DNA from: Pinus tabuliformis
Taxonomy: Eukaryota > Streptophyta > Pinopsida > Pinales > Pinaceae
Direction: 5' to 3'
NCBI GenBank assembly: GCA_031772625.1
Contig: CM062819.1
Location: forward strand, 825,323,003 to 825,387,002
Length of the DNA: 64,000 bases
Positions 35,521 to 48,916 of this stretch are shown here, piece after piece. The position numbers were made by a program, and so were the translations under genes. Under the pieces are notes generated by a model. That model saw only the letters and a list, made by a program, of their open reading frames with translations, was not told the DNA's origin and did not search any database. Numbering within the stretch: position 1 is the first letter of the stretch; each line of letters opens with the position of its first letter.

Positions 35521-38500
35521 TTAGCGCAGAGTACTGTGATTAGAGGAAGCCATTTCCCACGCGATTAATTTGCTGACCCTGACAGTGGTAGTGCCGTTAT
35601 TGAAGGCGTAAAGATGGGCGTCTTTGCCTATTGCCAATGTGGGATAAGCTCTAGCAGTTATGCACGCCTTTCCCCCTTCTCCAAATCTCTCCACGATTGA
35701 ATGATCAACCTGCATTTTCATTTCATCGCCGTTGCAACAACAAATTTATAAAAAAAAAAAGTTAGTATGTAGTGGGAAAATATTAAAACCTATATTTAGA
35801 TTTTCGTGCTCTCACAAAGATACCTCACTAGCAGTTTAGGAATGAATAAAAATTGCTAAAATCTTTACACTTCACAGGCAAAACTTTAAAAAATTATTGT
35901 CCAACAGCTTACCAGGACTCGCAATGAAAGGCTCTTCTCCTTGAAAGAACCCACATGATTCACGGAAGTTCCATATGTTGTCTTATCAATGGCGCTCAAC
36001 AAAGACGATCTGCGAGCATTCACACAATTTGAAAAACATTGACGTACTGTCTTTTGTCTGGGATTGATTGATTCAGATGAATAAGTTTTCCCAATATCTA
36101 TGGACTTTTACCTACTCTGGTCACTGCACATTAATAACTTCAGTTCTGTTCGATAGCGAACGATCTGAAAAACACAGCAGTGCGTTCATTCAAGTCCTTG
36201 GAAGCTAAAACAAGCAACCCAAATGGCCCAACAACAGTCCTCGCAGCTGACCCCATCCGGTTGCACAGCTGTTGAGCTGTCGAATTTACTCCCACCTCGT
36301 CTTCAAACTCCGCCATTTCGACCCTTGGGAGATCAAAGGAGACTTCCACATCGACCTAATAGCAAATCCAATTTCACCAAGTAAATTTAAGAAAACGAAA
36401 ACAGAGATTACAAAAAGGGGAAAATTCCTAAAAAATTCTTAAAATCTCTGAGTCATGAAAGGGATCTTTGCTTCAGCCAAGATCATAGAGGGCCTGTTCA
36501 ATTTTCCACACAAGAACTACCAACTTTTACAAGAAAAAGAAAAATCAGAGAAATTACTTAGCCTAAATCAGAGAAAGGAGGCATGAATCCTTATCCCTTG
36601 AGATTGTTAGGGGCAACAATTCTGAGTCAAGAAGTATTGAAGTAAAGGAATTTAATGTATCTGACGAGCACCTGCGCAGCGTTAATGCCTCCAATTTCTA
36701 CAACGGATCCACTGCTGAGATCTATATTCTGTTTCAATGTTTTCTTTCGACGAAGAGCTTCTACTTTGGAAACTGGCCACTGTAAAAGCCGCGTTCTTGT
36801 GGCGCTGTCAAGCCAGATGGTTCTTGGAATCGCCTTTACAAGAAAACCGCATACGTTAAAAAGAAAAAAAAACGTAAAACATATAAATACAGCAACGCAG
36901 AATCAGATTCTTAGCTTGAGAGTGATTTCAATGAATTAAAAACGTTTCTAAATATTTGTTTCCTAATATTACACACTAAAATAAAAAAGGATTGGGTATG
37001 TACACTAGATTAAATTAATCAGTCAAATACGAGTCAGGAATTTTTGTCTGATCCCTTCTTTTCCGAATAAGAATTTCTCGTCTTGTTTAATAATCAAAAG
37101 AAGAGAATATTGCTAACCAAGTTAAGAGTCTTCACTCACAAAACAAAGGAAATCTAATGACTAGAAATGATAAAGTTTCACTAAGAAAGTCTCCTTATCT
37201 TAAAAACAAGAATGTCTTATCAGTCTCCCTCAACCTTTAATCTAATTACAGACTTTACCTGAACACCGGCCCAACCCTTGCTGATATCATCGGACACGCT
37301 ATCCGATTCGTTGATCCATCCCCACAGAATTCGCCTCTGCTTATTTTGATCAAAAAATGTCTTGGAAGCATAGAATTTGCCATAGTCATATCTTAACCCA
37401 TTTTCGTCATCACTACTGCTATTATCTGGCACGTATCGATCCATGTCCCGCAAGTAGGTTCCCAGTGTATAATACTCGTACTTGTAATCGTCCAAACTCA
37501 CCTTCAAAACATGTTTAAGTGAATGCCCAATAGCGGACGTGTCTAATCCTTCGTTCCCAGAAAGAGGAACGGGGTAAAAGTCAGGACATTCCCACATTCC
37601 GGTCAATTCCGATGAATGTAGAGGATGCTTGGCCTTCACCCAGTGGACGAAGTCCTTGCTTTTGTATAACAAAGCCACTCCTCTGCGATTCCTCTTATTT
37701 CCAACTAGAATCCTCCATTTTCCATCGTGGCCAAGCCATCCGGTGGTGGGATCCCTGAATGAGCTCCCATTGATCCCAAATTCTGGAATCAAAAGAGGAT
37801 TCTGAGGGATCTTTACCCATTCCCTCAAAAGAGGATCAGTGGCATCCTTAGGAACAACCATGCTCTGCAACTGTTGGGATGAATTGGCCCATCCTGTGTA
37901 CAGAATCACAGGCTTGTCTCCGGGCAGTAACGTTGCCGAACCGGACCAGCAGCCCTTTATATCATACCATTCACTCGGAACAATGGCAGGATCCAGTGAA
38001 TGCCAGTTGATGAGATCCTTGGAAACAACATGCCCCCAGACAATATTTCCCCACACCGCTCCTTGAGGATTATACTGGTAGAAGAAATGGTAGAATCCCT
38101 TGTAGAACATGGGCGCTGCAAAACGAACGCAATTCAGATTCATCACAGAGAATATTAAATCTAATAACGATTGAATGCATGAGTTGAAACCGAATGAAAA
38201 GCTCACCATTTGGGTCTGTTGGGTATGCAGGCAATCACAAACAAACGAAAAGAAAGTTAGAAGATCTGTTTAAATCCCAAAACAGAAAATCTAAATGTGA
38301 AAACTTAAATAGGATGGAATATACAGACCATTCATCCAGTTTCTTTGAGGCTGAAAATGGTATCCTGTACGATACCGCTGTTCAACTCTTGTGCGGTGTA
38401 TAGCGGATAGGTTAATGCCAACCTGCTGTATAGTGGATAGGTCGAATTCCGCCCTGAGAACTTGAAATGCCCTGCAAACAGTGGTGGAAAGCTTTGACAA

Positions 38501-38701
38501 AACCTTGAACCGAAAATTAGTGAGCGAGAACCTGAGATTGGGCGAATGAGATGGCGCGTAAAAGGTCGAAATGACGAACTTACTGAGGAATAAACTAACC
38601 AGCGTGAAGGGCAAAAGGAATACAACCAGGAGAATGACAGGAAAACTGTTTTTAATGGTTCGGCTTCCCACGATCTTCGGCTTCCCACGATCAACGATCA
38701 A
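35521..38701 (-). CDS. GH32 acid invertase (beta-fructofuranosidase), seven exons, frameshift in exon 5
   Basis: Hydrolyses sucrose to glucose and fructose in apoplast or vacuole (family role). Exons on -: 38329-38701, 38207-38215 (9-bp mini-exon), 37259-38115, 36672-36833, 36112-36355, 35913-36009, 35521-35709; all introns are GT-AG. Exon 1 encodes a hydrophobic anchor (about residues 20-39) and [11 protein letters not shown]. The joined protein has NDPN at 124-127 (nucleophile D125; next residue Ala where Gly is usual), FRDP at 247-250 and WECPD at 302-306 (acid/base E303). Pro in WECPD is the cell-wall-type residue, whereas the long anchored N-terminus is more vacuolar. Exon 5 is 244 bp, one base out of phase: translation stops after about 538 residues instead of about 643, losing much of the beta-sandwich. 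Otherwise intact, so this is either recent inactivation or a sequence error. Confidence 0.9.
38207..38215 (-). other. 9-bp mini-exon of the invertase gene
   Basis: ACCCAAATG on the - strand, preceded by AG and followed by GT. It completes Asp, Pro, Asn of the NDPN active-site motif. A 9-nt exon at exactly this place is a hallmark of plant acid invertases and too short for ORF searches. Confidence 0.92.
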
Positions 38702-39490
38702 ACTTTGTTTAATCGTCTAACACCACAAATCAACGGTTAACAATAGGACACGGTGTCAGCTGGGTCAATTCACTTCAAAAGGAAACGCCTTACGGCGTAA
38801 TTAGTGGTTTTAGCTTTTCATACGAAATCAAGTCATTTTAACTTCGTATTATTTTAGAATATTTAAATAAATTTTTAAAGTTATTTATAAGTTTATGAAA
38901 TAATTTTATTGGTTTATATTTTTTCCAAATGTCTTTAAAGAGAGTCTTGACGAGTGGTTGTTTGTTTTGTTTTGATATGATATCAGCTCACACGAAAAGA
39001 GTTGTGGTTCTTGTTAAATTTGTCACATTGCATGTGCCCACATCACTTTATTAATCATGACATGAAGTCAGCACAATGTTAAATTTTATTTGAATATTGC
39101 AGGTGGCATTGGGAGGTATAAGAGGATTTAGTAGGAGAATTCTATCAGATTGGCATAGTTGGAGGAAAATTTGACAGTATAGGCCACAAGTTGACGATTC
39201 TAGCAAAGAGATTGGCCAGCATCTCCTTTTCCTTGGATGAAGATAGTGACCGACCAATGCGGATGCTTGGAGATTCTGCCCAACAGTTATTATGATTCAC
39301 TGCCTTTTTGCTTGCAACACTAGTAGTCTAACCTCAAGACTCTAAACTTCTGATATTGGTTTGATTTCTCTTCGGGAAAACCAATAGTTGAATTTTTTTT
39401 ATTTATCTAATCTCCATTTAACATAATCCATAATGCCTAACTTAAAAAAAAAGGTTAAAAAATAAAAATATTCGTGTTTAATTGTTAATT

Positions 39491-39521
<31 letters not shown>

Positions 39522-41109
39522 TTTTAAGAATGTAAAAACGTGTTTAAATTTATTTTTGTGTAGATATGCATTTGTCAAAGTATAAAAATTCAATTAAAAA
39601 AATATATATGTGAAAGATATGGTAAGATTCAATGTATTCTATTCATTATATTTGGTGGGTTAAAATTTATCTTTGAGTGAGTCACACCAAAAGTTTATCA
39701 TTTTAAATGATACTTAATATCAATTATCTATAATAGTAATGTAACCAGGAAAGTAAAATCATTATGCTATGTTTACACTTGTTTAAAGTTTCTTTTATCA
39801 CTGTTTTCAAAGAAAAGTATCAATAAAATAAAGAGTATTAAAATCTAACATCATAGTAGCCAAACAATTTGATGTTTCATCTAAGTATCTTAATTCATGT
39901 CCATGTTGTAATTTATTTATATTCAATTTGTGCATTGTTGGTCGAGAACCCACTAGAAATAAGCGATGAGTAAGCCATGCTATAAGGAAGATGCTCAACT
40001 GCACAATTTACAAAAGACACACAACTACATGATTTGATTAATTCAATTCAACTAGGGTCTAATATAGCTTGATAAGTCAATACCTCTAAAGGAGATATTC
40101 ATATTCCATTATTTCCTTAGATCTTTTGCAAGCAAACCTGAAATTGAAGACGTGGGTTATGAAACCTTATTTCCTTGATTTTCCTGGCCCAAATAAATGG
40201 ATTTTTGTAGACATATTAACATGTATGAAGATGTGAATTGTGAATGTTAATTCCATTATTGCTTACCTAAAACATTACCCAAAATGAAAGAGCTTTATCA
40301 TATATGTACTTGGTGGGTAGCTCTTTTGTTATTTCATACATTATTAATGTATGAAATTGTATCATATAAGTGATCCTTACAAAAGCTTGCGGGTAGTATT
40401 GTAGATGTTGGAAGTCCTCGGTCAATTTTCACCTTTTGAAGAGGTTGTGAATATTTTGAAAGGAAAATATAGTCACATGGGTTGATGAGTCAAAGGGACA
40501 ATTAATTCCAAGGTTAAGGAGGACATGTTGCTTAGGACAGGTGGCGAGAAAGGGGAAAAAGGTTAAGTGGAAATAGGATGATTTGTTTACAAGACTTGGT
40601 TTAAAGATACAAAAAAACCAATTAATGATGATAAGGCCAATCACCACAAAAATATGGAAATAGAGGAAAGATGGAACATTTTTCATTGGTCCAAAGAATC
40701 TGGACTAGACTGGACATTGACTACCAGTAGGCAGAGTGTGAATAACTTTAGATAGAAGACAAAGAGCCAAATAAAGACGAGGGAGAGTGGAAGTACACAA
40801 AGACTCTAATCACACATCTATTAGACCTTGTCTATACGTTCTCAACCAAATAATGGCTCCTATATCCTTCCTAAGCCAACACTTATAAGCAGAGAAGTGG
40901 TTCAAACAATGTTAATAATATTTCTCTGTTTAAAGCTGCGCGAAGAATGCATAAAATGGATACTAAAGAGATGTAGACAAACAGAGAGGGGTTCGATCTT
41001 ACTGTGTAGCATTTATGCGATCCCTAGTCCAACTAGTCTCAAGCCTTGGAATCTAGCTTGGGAGTGACAACCACACAAGAGTTCTTATTACAACTCATTT
41101 ATGGTTGGG
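38702..41109. other. Invertase upstream region and intergenic DNA
   Basis: About 100 bp upstream of the invertase start is shared with the copy at 35266-35395. Beyond about 38800 the sequence is AT-rich. A (TA)n run lies at 39497-39521. No further gene is supported. Confidence 0.5.
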
Positions 41110-41114
41110 AGGTG

Positions 41115-42253
41115 TGTATACATTTGAATAATTAATCACTTATTCACAAAGATTATCCTGATTATACACTATTGTATAATACATGCACAATACATAACCT
41201 CCTCTACGTTGATCATCAATTTAGCAGCATTAAAAACAATGAAACATCAATCGCATGCGCACATTAACACAGTATGTAACCCGGGGAAAGCATACAGCTG
41301 AAAACCCCACACTATCTGTATATTATAATGATAGAGAACATTTAATAATACATAGTACAATACTCCTCACAAGTACTCAGTACTATCTCCACCTGTTACA
41401 CACAAAACTAGCTCAGATCTGATCAATCACAGCTCAAATATCCTCCACTGTTTGCCTGCCTCCACTGCACAATCCTGCAAGAGAATCAATCACTTTGTGA
41501 AATCGAATTCCTTTGGTTATACTACGCAAGCCTCATGGGCAATCTCCATCCATGCATGTGCAAATGTCATGCACAACTATAGTCACATCTATAGTCACAA
41601 CTGATAGCAATCTCAACCTCTAACACCTGTCTCCACGGAACTATATATGCACTGAGTTAACTGATGTATTCTTCAGTTGCTTTATGAGTTAATAATTAGT
41701 GAATTAATTATTAATTTAATTCACACAACTCATCACTAGATTATTCTTTAGTTAGACTAAAATACAACTAGTTCAACCAAGTCAAACTGAACACAAATCC
41801 ATCAACTCCACAATCAACTCGACCAAACTCAACCACATGAGTTCTAATTGATGTCCTGCATGCAATAGCTCAACTGACCCACAAGAAAAGCGTATTTCCT
41901 TCTGACAGCTGCATGTGCCACATCTGTAGCTCAAACTGAAGTGCTCCAAGAGAATAAGATAATGTTTATAGTCCAAATATTATTATGAGCTAATAATATT
42001 CGACTGTTCTATTTTTAGCCTAACAGTCTAAAAATAGAAACCTGCCCATATGTCTAAAAATAGAAGTCCATCTACTTTTACCAAAATGACCAATCATCCA
42101 CAAATAGCATCCTGCAACTCATAGACCATGATCCATATGTCTAAAATTAGACATAGTCTAAAAATAGACTTTGCGCCAAAAATAGCCTGCGGGCCCACTT
42201 AGTGAAGGCAACTTCTTTCCACTAAGCTCCATCATCTTGTTGCATTCTCAACA
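41115..42253 (-). repeat. 3' LTR of copia element 1
   Basis: 1139 bp. On the - strand it starts TGTTGAGAATGC after the purine tract GAGAGGGAG. A cluster of AAAAATAG/CTATTTTT words occupies 42005-42190, in the U3 part. Confidence 0.93.
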
Positions 42254-44095
42254 CTCCCTCTCAACAAGATATGGATTATCAGCAACCCCTATCCTGCCTC
42301 GGTGGCACTCGAACTTGCTCCTGGTGAGCGCCTTCATCAAGATATTAGCATCCTGATCCTCCGTTGGAATGTATGAAAGTAACATGAATCTTCGCTGCAC
42401 ACAATCTCTGATATGATGGTACCTGATGTCAATGTGCTTGGATCTATCATGAAATACTGGATTAGCTGAGAGGTTAATGCAACTCTGGTTATCACAATAA
42501 ATCACTGTAGGCTCCAAGTGAGAACCAAACAACCCGACCAGGATCTTCCTCATCCATATAACCTCGCATGTAGCCAAACTTGTTGCCATATACTCGACCT
42601 CTGCTGAACTGAGTGCCACGGATCTCTGCTTCTTGCTGTACCAAGAAACTACTATCGACCCGATACTGAAGACCCCTCCAGATGTGCTCTTTCTGTCCGT
42701 TGGGCTCCCTGCCCAATCTTCATCCGTGAAGCCACATAGCTTCACCTCATCCTCCTGTCTGTACCACAATACATATCCCGATGTGCGTCTCAAATAACAC
42801 AATACATGCTTACCTGCCTTCCAGAAGAGCTTGGTTGGCTTAACCATAGCTTGTGAAAGCTGGTTAACAGCATAGCATATATCGGGTCGTGTATTGACCA
42901 GATACATAAGCGACCCCATCAACTGTTGATAAATAGTGGCATCCACTACCTCCGCCGAAGTACCATCCTCCTTCCTCCAACCACCAGGAAGAGGAGTATC
43001 AACAGGCTTGCAGCCATGCATGTTGAACTTCTCCAGTATCTCCCGAGCATACTTACCCTGAGAAACAAATAGTCCATCACTGCGCTGCCAAATTTCCAAT
43101 CCCAGGAAATAATGAAGGAGGCCCAAGTCCTTCATCTCAAACTCCTTAGCAAGATCATCCTTGCATGAAAGTATCAACAGTTCATCACCCGTTAGAATCA
43201 AATCATCTACATAAAGTACAATGATAAGCAACTTATCCTCCACCACGATCTGGTATAGGTTAGGATCCGCCTCACTCTTAGAGAATCCAAGTCTGGTGAA
43301 ATAATTGTATATCTGTGTGTACCAAGCACGTGGTGCTTGTTTCAACCCATACAACGCTCTCTTGAGCCTGCACACATGCGACTCGCTGCTGAAGATCTCA
43401 AAACCTTCGGGCTGCTCTATGTACACCTCCTCCTCAATGACTCCATTGAGGAACGCAGTCTTCACATCCATCTGATGAATGTGCCACCCCATCTGCGCTG
43501 AGAGAGCAAGAATCGTCCGTATGGAAGAATACCTTGCGACAGGTGCAAAGGTCTCCTCATAATCGATCCCCTCTATCTGTGAAAAGCCTCGGGCAACAAA
43601 TCTTGCCTTGTACTTCTCCACACTCCCGTCAGCTGCCTGCTTAACTTTGTAGATCCATCTCGAACCCACCACTGATTTCCCTTCCGGTCTTGGGACAATC
43701 TCCCATGCACTGTTTCTGACAATAGAATCATACTCTTCCACCATGGCATCTACCCATGCGGGATCCTCCACAGCTTCCTCGAAAGAGGATGGCTCAGTCA
43801 CAACACATTTTCTCACAAGAGTCATGTATCCAGTGTACCGATCAGGTGACTGTCTCTGCCTGCGTTGAGCTGTAGGTGGTCCTACAACCTGAATCTCTAC
43901 ATCTTGAGCCAGTCGCTCAGCTTCTGTCAAGTGCTTTCACCCTCTGATGGTTGGCGTTGCATAAGTGGTCTCTTCCACTCCATGAACTTCGTCCTGTGGC
44001 TGATCCACGTCCTGAAGCTCATCCTTAGGAACTAATAGCTCCTTATCTGCATGCAAGTGTAGCTCCGTCTCAAGCGAACACTTCATGGCTTTCTC
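42248..44095 (-). pseudogene. Copia element 1 pol: RT and RNase H part
   Basis: RT shows KARFVARGFSQ, MDVKTAFLNG, LYGLKQAPRAWY and the catalytic YVDD (about residues 240-243 counted from 43930). RNase H shows GFTDEDWAG, SSAEVEYMA, IYCDNQS and the KHIDIRYHHIRD end. The 560-codon stretch 43930-42248 is open; upstream it is cut by a TGA at 43937-43939 and the TAG at 44096-44098, all in one frame with the gag-integrase part. The last codon (Cys) and the stop lie inside the 3' LTR. The RNase H Asp of the usual DADWAG reads DEDWAG here. Copies cDNA in the cytoplasmic particle in intact relatives; here broken. Confidence 0.92.
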
Positions 44096-46273
44096 CTACT
44101 GAAATTTTATATCCTGTCGCACAACAGTCTTGCCACTGTTTGGCAAATACACATGATAGTTGTGGGGCGTATTAGTGTACCCCACAAATATCCCAACCTC
44201 TACAGTCGGCTCCAACTTCTTCCTGGCATCCTTCGTCACATGCATGTAAACGTTAGCACCAAAAATCCTCAAATGAGAAAGATCAGGCTTCTTACCAAAA
44301 TAAGCCTCCTCGGGTGTACTCATGCCAAGTATCATGTGAGGACAACGACTCTGCACATATACTGCAGTATTGCATGCTTCCGCCCACAAGTGAAGGGGTA
44401 GGCCCTAATCATGCAACATCGCCCGTGCAACACCCACGATCGTTCTGTTCTTCCGCTCAGCAACCCCGTTCTGCTGTGGGTTATGGGGAGCTATGAGCTC
44501 TCTTCGAATCCCTTTTGCACTGCAAAAGTCCTTGAACTCGCCAGATATGTATTCACCACCATTATCGCTCCTAAGAGCCTTCACCTTCTTCCCCGACTCC
44601 TTCTCGACCAGTGCTTTGAACTCATAGAACTTTGAGTATGTCTCGCTCTTCTTCTGCATGAAGAAGATCCAACACTTACGAGAGAAATCATCAACAAAGA
44701 TCACATAATACCTGTGTTTTGCTTTCGAAGCTACTGAGAAAGGTCCACACACGTCTGTATGAATTCTCTCAAGGATCATCGTGGCGTGACTATCCTTCTC
44801 GTGAAAGGTGGCTTTCACAAAATTTCCCAAAGTACACCCCTTGCAATGATCTGACTGCGCAAGAGTGCCTTTAGGAAGCCCTGTAGTAATCTGCTGCAGT
44901 ATCTTCAAGGCTCCATGGTGAAGGTGACCCAACCTCTTGTGCCACAGATCGCCATCATCCTGGCTCACCAATCCTTCTGCCTTGCATGCCATTGATGCGC
45001 AACCATCTACATGCAACTGATAAAGGTTCCTCACTCGAACATCTATCTTCCAGGTTTCTCCAGTTGTCTTGTTGCGCAGGAAAGCCTTTCCCTCATTGAA
45101 AACAACATCATATCCCTTGTCTTCTAACATCACCACAGAGATAAGATTCTTCTTCAATCCTGGAACATGCATCACTTCCTTCAATACGAAGGGTTTACCA
45201 GACTCCCTCTCAAAGGAAATGGTACCGATACCGGTCGCACTGTATCTACCATCATCGCCCATCTCGATGTGCACTCCAAGATCTTTCTCGTCCAGATCAG
45301 AAAACAAATCTCGATCTCCTGTGATGTGAAAAGACGCACCACTGTCCAAGAACCATACTGATCCCATCGCACTTGATACCAAGCATGCGATCAATGAAAA
45401 ATAAAGCTCAAACTGTGAGGCTAGAGCCTCTCCTACTGCAGATCCAGCAACTTGCTTGTTCTTCTTCTTCTGCAAACAATTTGTGGCATAGTGTCCGTGC
45501 TGGTGACAGTGAAAGCACTTCACCTTGGACATGTCCTGCTTCTTACCTTTTGCACCGAAATGAGAAGCTTTCTTGTTCTTCCCCTTCTTTGCTTTGGCAG
45601 CCAAAGCGCAATTTTCTTCATCAGTTGCCTTTGATGAAGATCCGTCCCTGGTATTCCGCCTGATCTCCTCCTGCACAAGATCTGACCAAAGTCTCTCCCA
45701 TCCTGGCAATTTCTCCCGACCATTGACAGAGTCCTGATAGGAATGCCAACTCTTCGGAAGACCAAGGAGAGCCAAGCTCACCAAGTCCTCATCATCGACA
45801 GTCACCCCCACACTTCCCAGCTCATCCCTGCACTGAGTGAACTTCGTGAGATACTTGGGCATACTGTCTCCCTTCTCGCATTTAATGTTTATGAGTTTAT
45901 CCTTGAGCGCCAGCTTCCTCTGATCGCTCTTTATTTGGAATAGATCTGTCAACACTTTCCACATCAAGTATGTGGAAGCCTTTCCATGCAGGCTGGACAC
46001 AATGTGATCCTTCATGACCTCCAATAGAATCCTTCGACACTTTGCTGTCTTCTTTTGCCAAGCATCAACTTGCGCAGTATTAGTAGGCTTTGGGACCTCA
46101 GCCTCTATGAACTCCTTCAACCCATTATCATCTAACACCGCCTCCATCCTGTCCTTCCATGCAACATAGTTCGAGCTGCCCTCAAGAGAATACTCCAATC
46201 GCAATCCGTTGAAAGACAATGCCACGTTGATACCAAGAAAACACTGCTGCAAATTCGAATTCCACCAGCTCAA
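44096..46273 (-). pseudogene. Copia element 1 gag-protease-integrase part
   Basis: From ATG 46273, 622 codons are open. The gag core is followed by the CCHC knuckle CFHCHQHGHYATNC (253-266), the protease LDSGAS (309-314), the integrase zinc-binding HHCC (H445, H450, C477, C480) and the DDE core (D507, D570 in RSDNGGEY, E606 in GVAERKNR). A TAG at 44405 interrupts after MLHD, where the sister element has Gln, so C to T is likely. The frame resumes as GLPLHLWAEACN to a second TAG at 44096. All catalytic residues remain, so decay is limited to three nonsense codons across the polyprotein. Confidence 0.92.
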
Positions 46274-46467
46274 AACTCAACCGCCTCTGATCTAGAATTT
46301 GTGAGAACAAGGTATTTCTCATACAGAGATTGACTGTATGGGCTTTTACCGGATATCTCACCTTCCAAAGGAAGGATGAATCTAGAGGTTACCTGGCCTG
46401 ATTATAGACTCTGCTGGAAGAAATAAACTGCAAACACTTTCTAAATAATAGATATGATGATCAACAA

Positions 46468-46478
46468 CTCTGATACGA
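46468..46478 (-). other. Primer-binding site of copia element 1 (one mismatch)
   Basis: On the - strand TCGTATCAGAG follows the 5' LTR end; the usual initiator-Met site is TGGTATCAGAG. Confidence 0.8.
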
Positions 46479-47616
46479 TGTCGAAATTTGAATAATTAAT
46501 CACTTATTCACAGAGATTATCCCGATTATACACTATTGCGGAATACATGCACAATACATAACCTCCTCTACGTTGATCATCAATTTAGCAGCATTAAAAA
46601 CAATGAAATATCAATTGCATGCCCACATTAACACAGTATGTAACCCCGGGAAAGCATACAGCTAAAAAAACCACACTATCTGTATATTATAATGATAGGG
46701 AACATGTAACAATACATAGTACAATACTCCTCACAAGTACTCAGTACTATCTCCACCTGTTATACACAAAACTAGCTCAGATCTGATCAATCACAGCTCA
46801 AATCTCCTCCACTGTTTTCCTGCCTCCACTGTGCAATCCTGCAAGAGAATCAATCACTCTGTGAAATCGAATTCCTTTGGTTATACTACGCAAGCCTCAT
46901 GGGAAATCTCCATCCATGCATGTGCAAATGTCATGCACAATTATAGTCACATCTATAGTCACAACTGATAGCAATCTCAACCTCTAACACCTGTCTCCAC
47001 TGAACTGTACATGCACTGAGTTAACTGATGTATTCTTCAGTTGCTTTATGAGTTAATAATTAGTGAATTAATTATTAATTTAATTCACACAACTCATCAT
47101 TAGAGTATTCTTTAGTTAGACTAAAATACAACTAGTTCAACCAAGTCAAACTGAACACAACTCCATCAACTCCACAATCAACTCCACCAAACTCAACCAC
47201 ATGAGTTCTAACTGATGTCCTGCATACAATAGCTCAACTGACCCACAAGAAAAGCATATTTCCTTCTGACAGCTGCATGTGCCACATCTGTAGCTCAAAC
47301 TGAAGTGCTCCAAGAGAATAAGATAATGTTTATAGTCCAAATATTATTATGAGCTAATAATATTCTACTGTTCTATTTTTAGCCGGCAGTCTAAAAATAG
47401 AAACCTGCCCATATGTCTAAAAATAGAAGTCCATCTATTTTTACCAACATGACCAATCATCCACAAATAGCATCCTGCAACTCATAGACCATGATCCATA
47501 TGTCTAGAAATAGACATAGTCTAAAAATAGACTTTGCGCCAAAAATAGCCTGCGGGCCCACTTAGTGAAGGCGACTTCTTTCCACTAAGCTCCATCATCT
47601 TATTGCATTCTCAACA
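46479..47616 (-). repeat. 5' LTR of copia element 1
   Basis: 1138 bp, paired with 41115-42253; the same U3 motif cluster is at 47375-47555. Confidence 0.93.
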
Positions 47617-47621
47617 AGGTG

Positions 47622-48014
47622 GGTTACTGCCCCTGACTCAGTTGCCTATCTTCATCCGAGGTCTTCATATGAGTTAAGTGTTTCTATCATGTTAATTGTA
47701 CAATGAATTGTTGTTGCTATTAGTATGATGAACTTATGGTGTGTTGTAGCTATTTATGTATGTTTAAATGTTATTACGAGTTTTATGTATGCCATGCTCA
47801 TATAACACTATGTTCATAATGTGTTGTGTATGGTCCTATGTATGCAATATAGTATGGAGTGTTGGGAATAATGTGTATTACCTATCTTCACTTTTTCCCT
47901 TGTGTAATCTCTGTGGAGTTGAGGAATGTTGATAATGATTCTTCCTGTAGGGCCTTCAAAGGGAGATCAAGAAATGGAAAGCATCAATAGTCTCATAATT
48001 TATTGATTGTATTA
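47622..48014. other. Spacer between the two copia elements
   Basis: About 390 bp without a recognisable feature. Confidence 0.6.
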
Positions 48015-48019
48015 CATGG

Positions 48020-48916
48020 TGTAGAAAATCTATGATAGGTTAACCCGATAATGCAATATAAATCAAAGCAGAATACTATAACCTACTTCTACTATCAATT
48101 TGCGGAAGCTTAAAGATCGAGCTGAATAATATAACCAAAAGAAGAAGAATCAATGGCATAATACACATGAAAATACTTTGGGGAAAGCCTCAGCTAAAAA
48201 CTCCACACTATTGTATTATCATACATGGTGGAAATACATAGGAATTATACAAAGCCTTAGCTCTCACAGCTAGCCAGCTCTTAGTACAATCCTCACAGAT
48301 GCTCATAGGTAATCTTGGCTTCTCTCTAGCCTTCCTCTCTGCCCTCCATGCTCCTATTTCCTTGCATTGTTCCTTTTGGATGATTTGCCTATTACCAAGT
48401 GGAAAACCAAGCCTTCAAAACTACGCAATCCTCAAGGATGAATTCTTGACCGCATGCATGAGTTTTCTCCATGAGAAAACACATGCAACTGATAATACAC
48501 TGTCCTTGAACATTAATCTCAACTGGGTCTTTCTCAGAATAGACATGCATGTGTTTTCTGATGAGGGAATCTTCAGTTAACTGGAGTAGCACTAGTTGAG
48601 TGCTATTAATGCATCAACTCACTGTTAACTCACTATTAGTTCCTCAAACAGTTTGGAACTAATTTAACTGGACTTAACTCAGTAAACTGAGTTAACTAAT
48701 TACAACTCAAATATAACTCAATCTTATCTCCTTAATTTAAGGGATAACTCTTACATGACTTCAGAAAGACTTCTAACCTAAATTTCTCCAACTAATTCAT
48801 TTAAAATAAATAAATTAATTATTTCCAAGTAGTTGTTAAGACTAAATTCGATTTTAATTCACAATTTAATTCAAGGACAAATTAAATTGGAATATTCTTG
48901 TTGCCATATTTCAACA
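48020..48916 (-). repeat. 3' LTR of copia element 2
   Basis: 897 bp. On the - strand it starts TGTTGAAATATGG after the tract GAGATGGAG. Confidence 0.92.

Larger units (their letters stand above)
41115..47616 (-). mobile_element. Ty1/copia LTR retrotransposon, full length with degenerate polyprotein
   Basis: The element is 6502 bp with LTRs 41115-42253 and 46479-47616 and target duplication AGGTG (41110-41114 and 47617-47621). Domain order gag, protease, integrase, RT, RNase H is that of copia. By eye the LTRs differ at about 40 sites (3-4 %). Confidence 0.95.
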
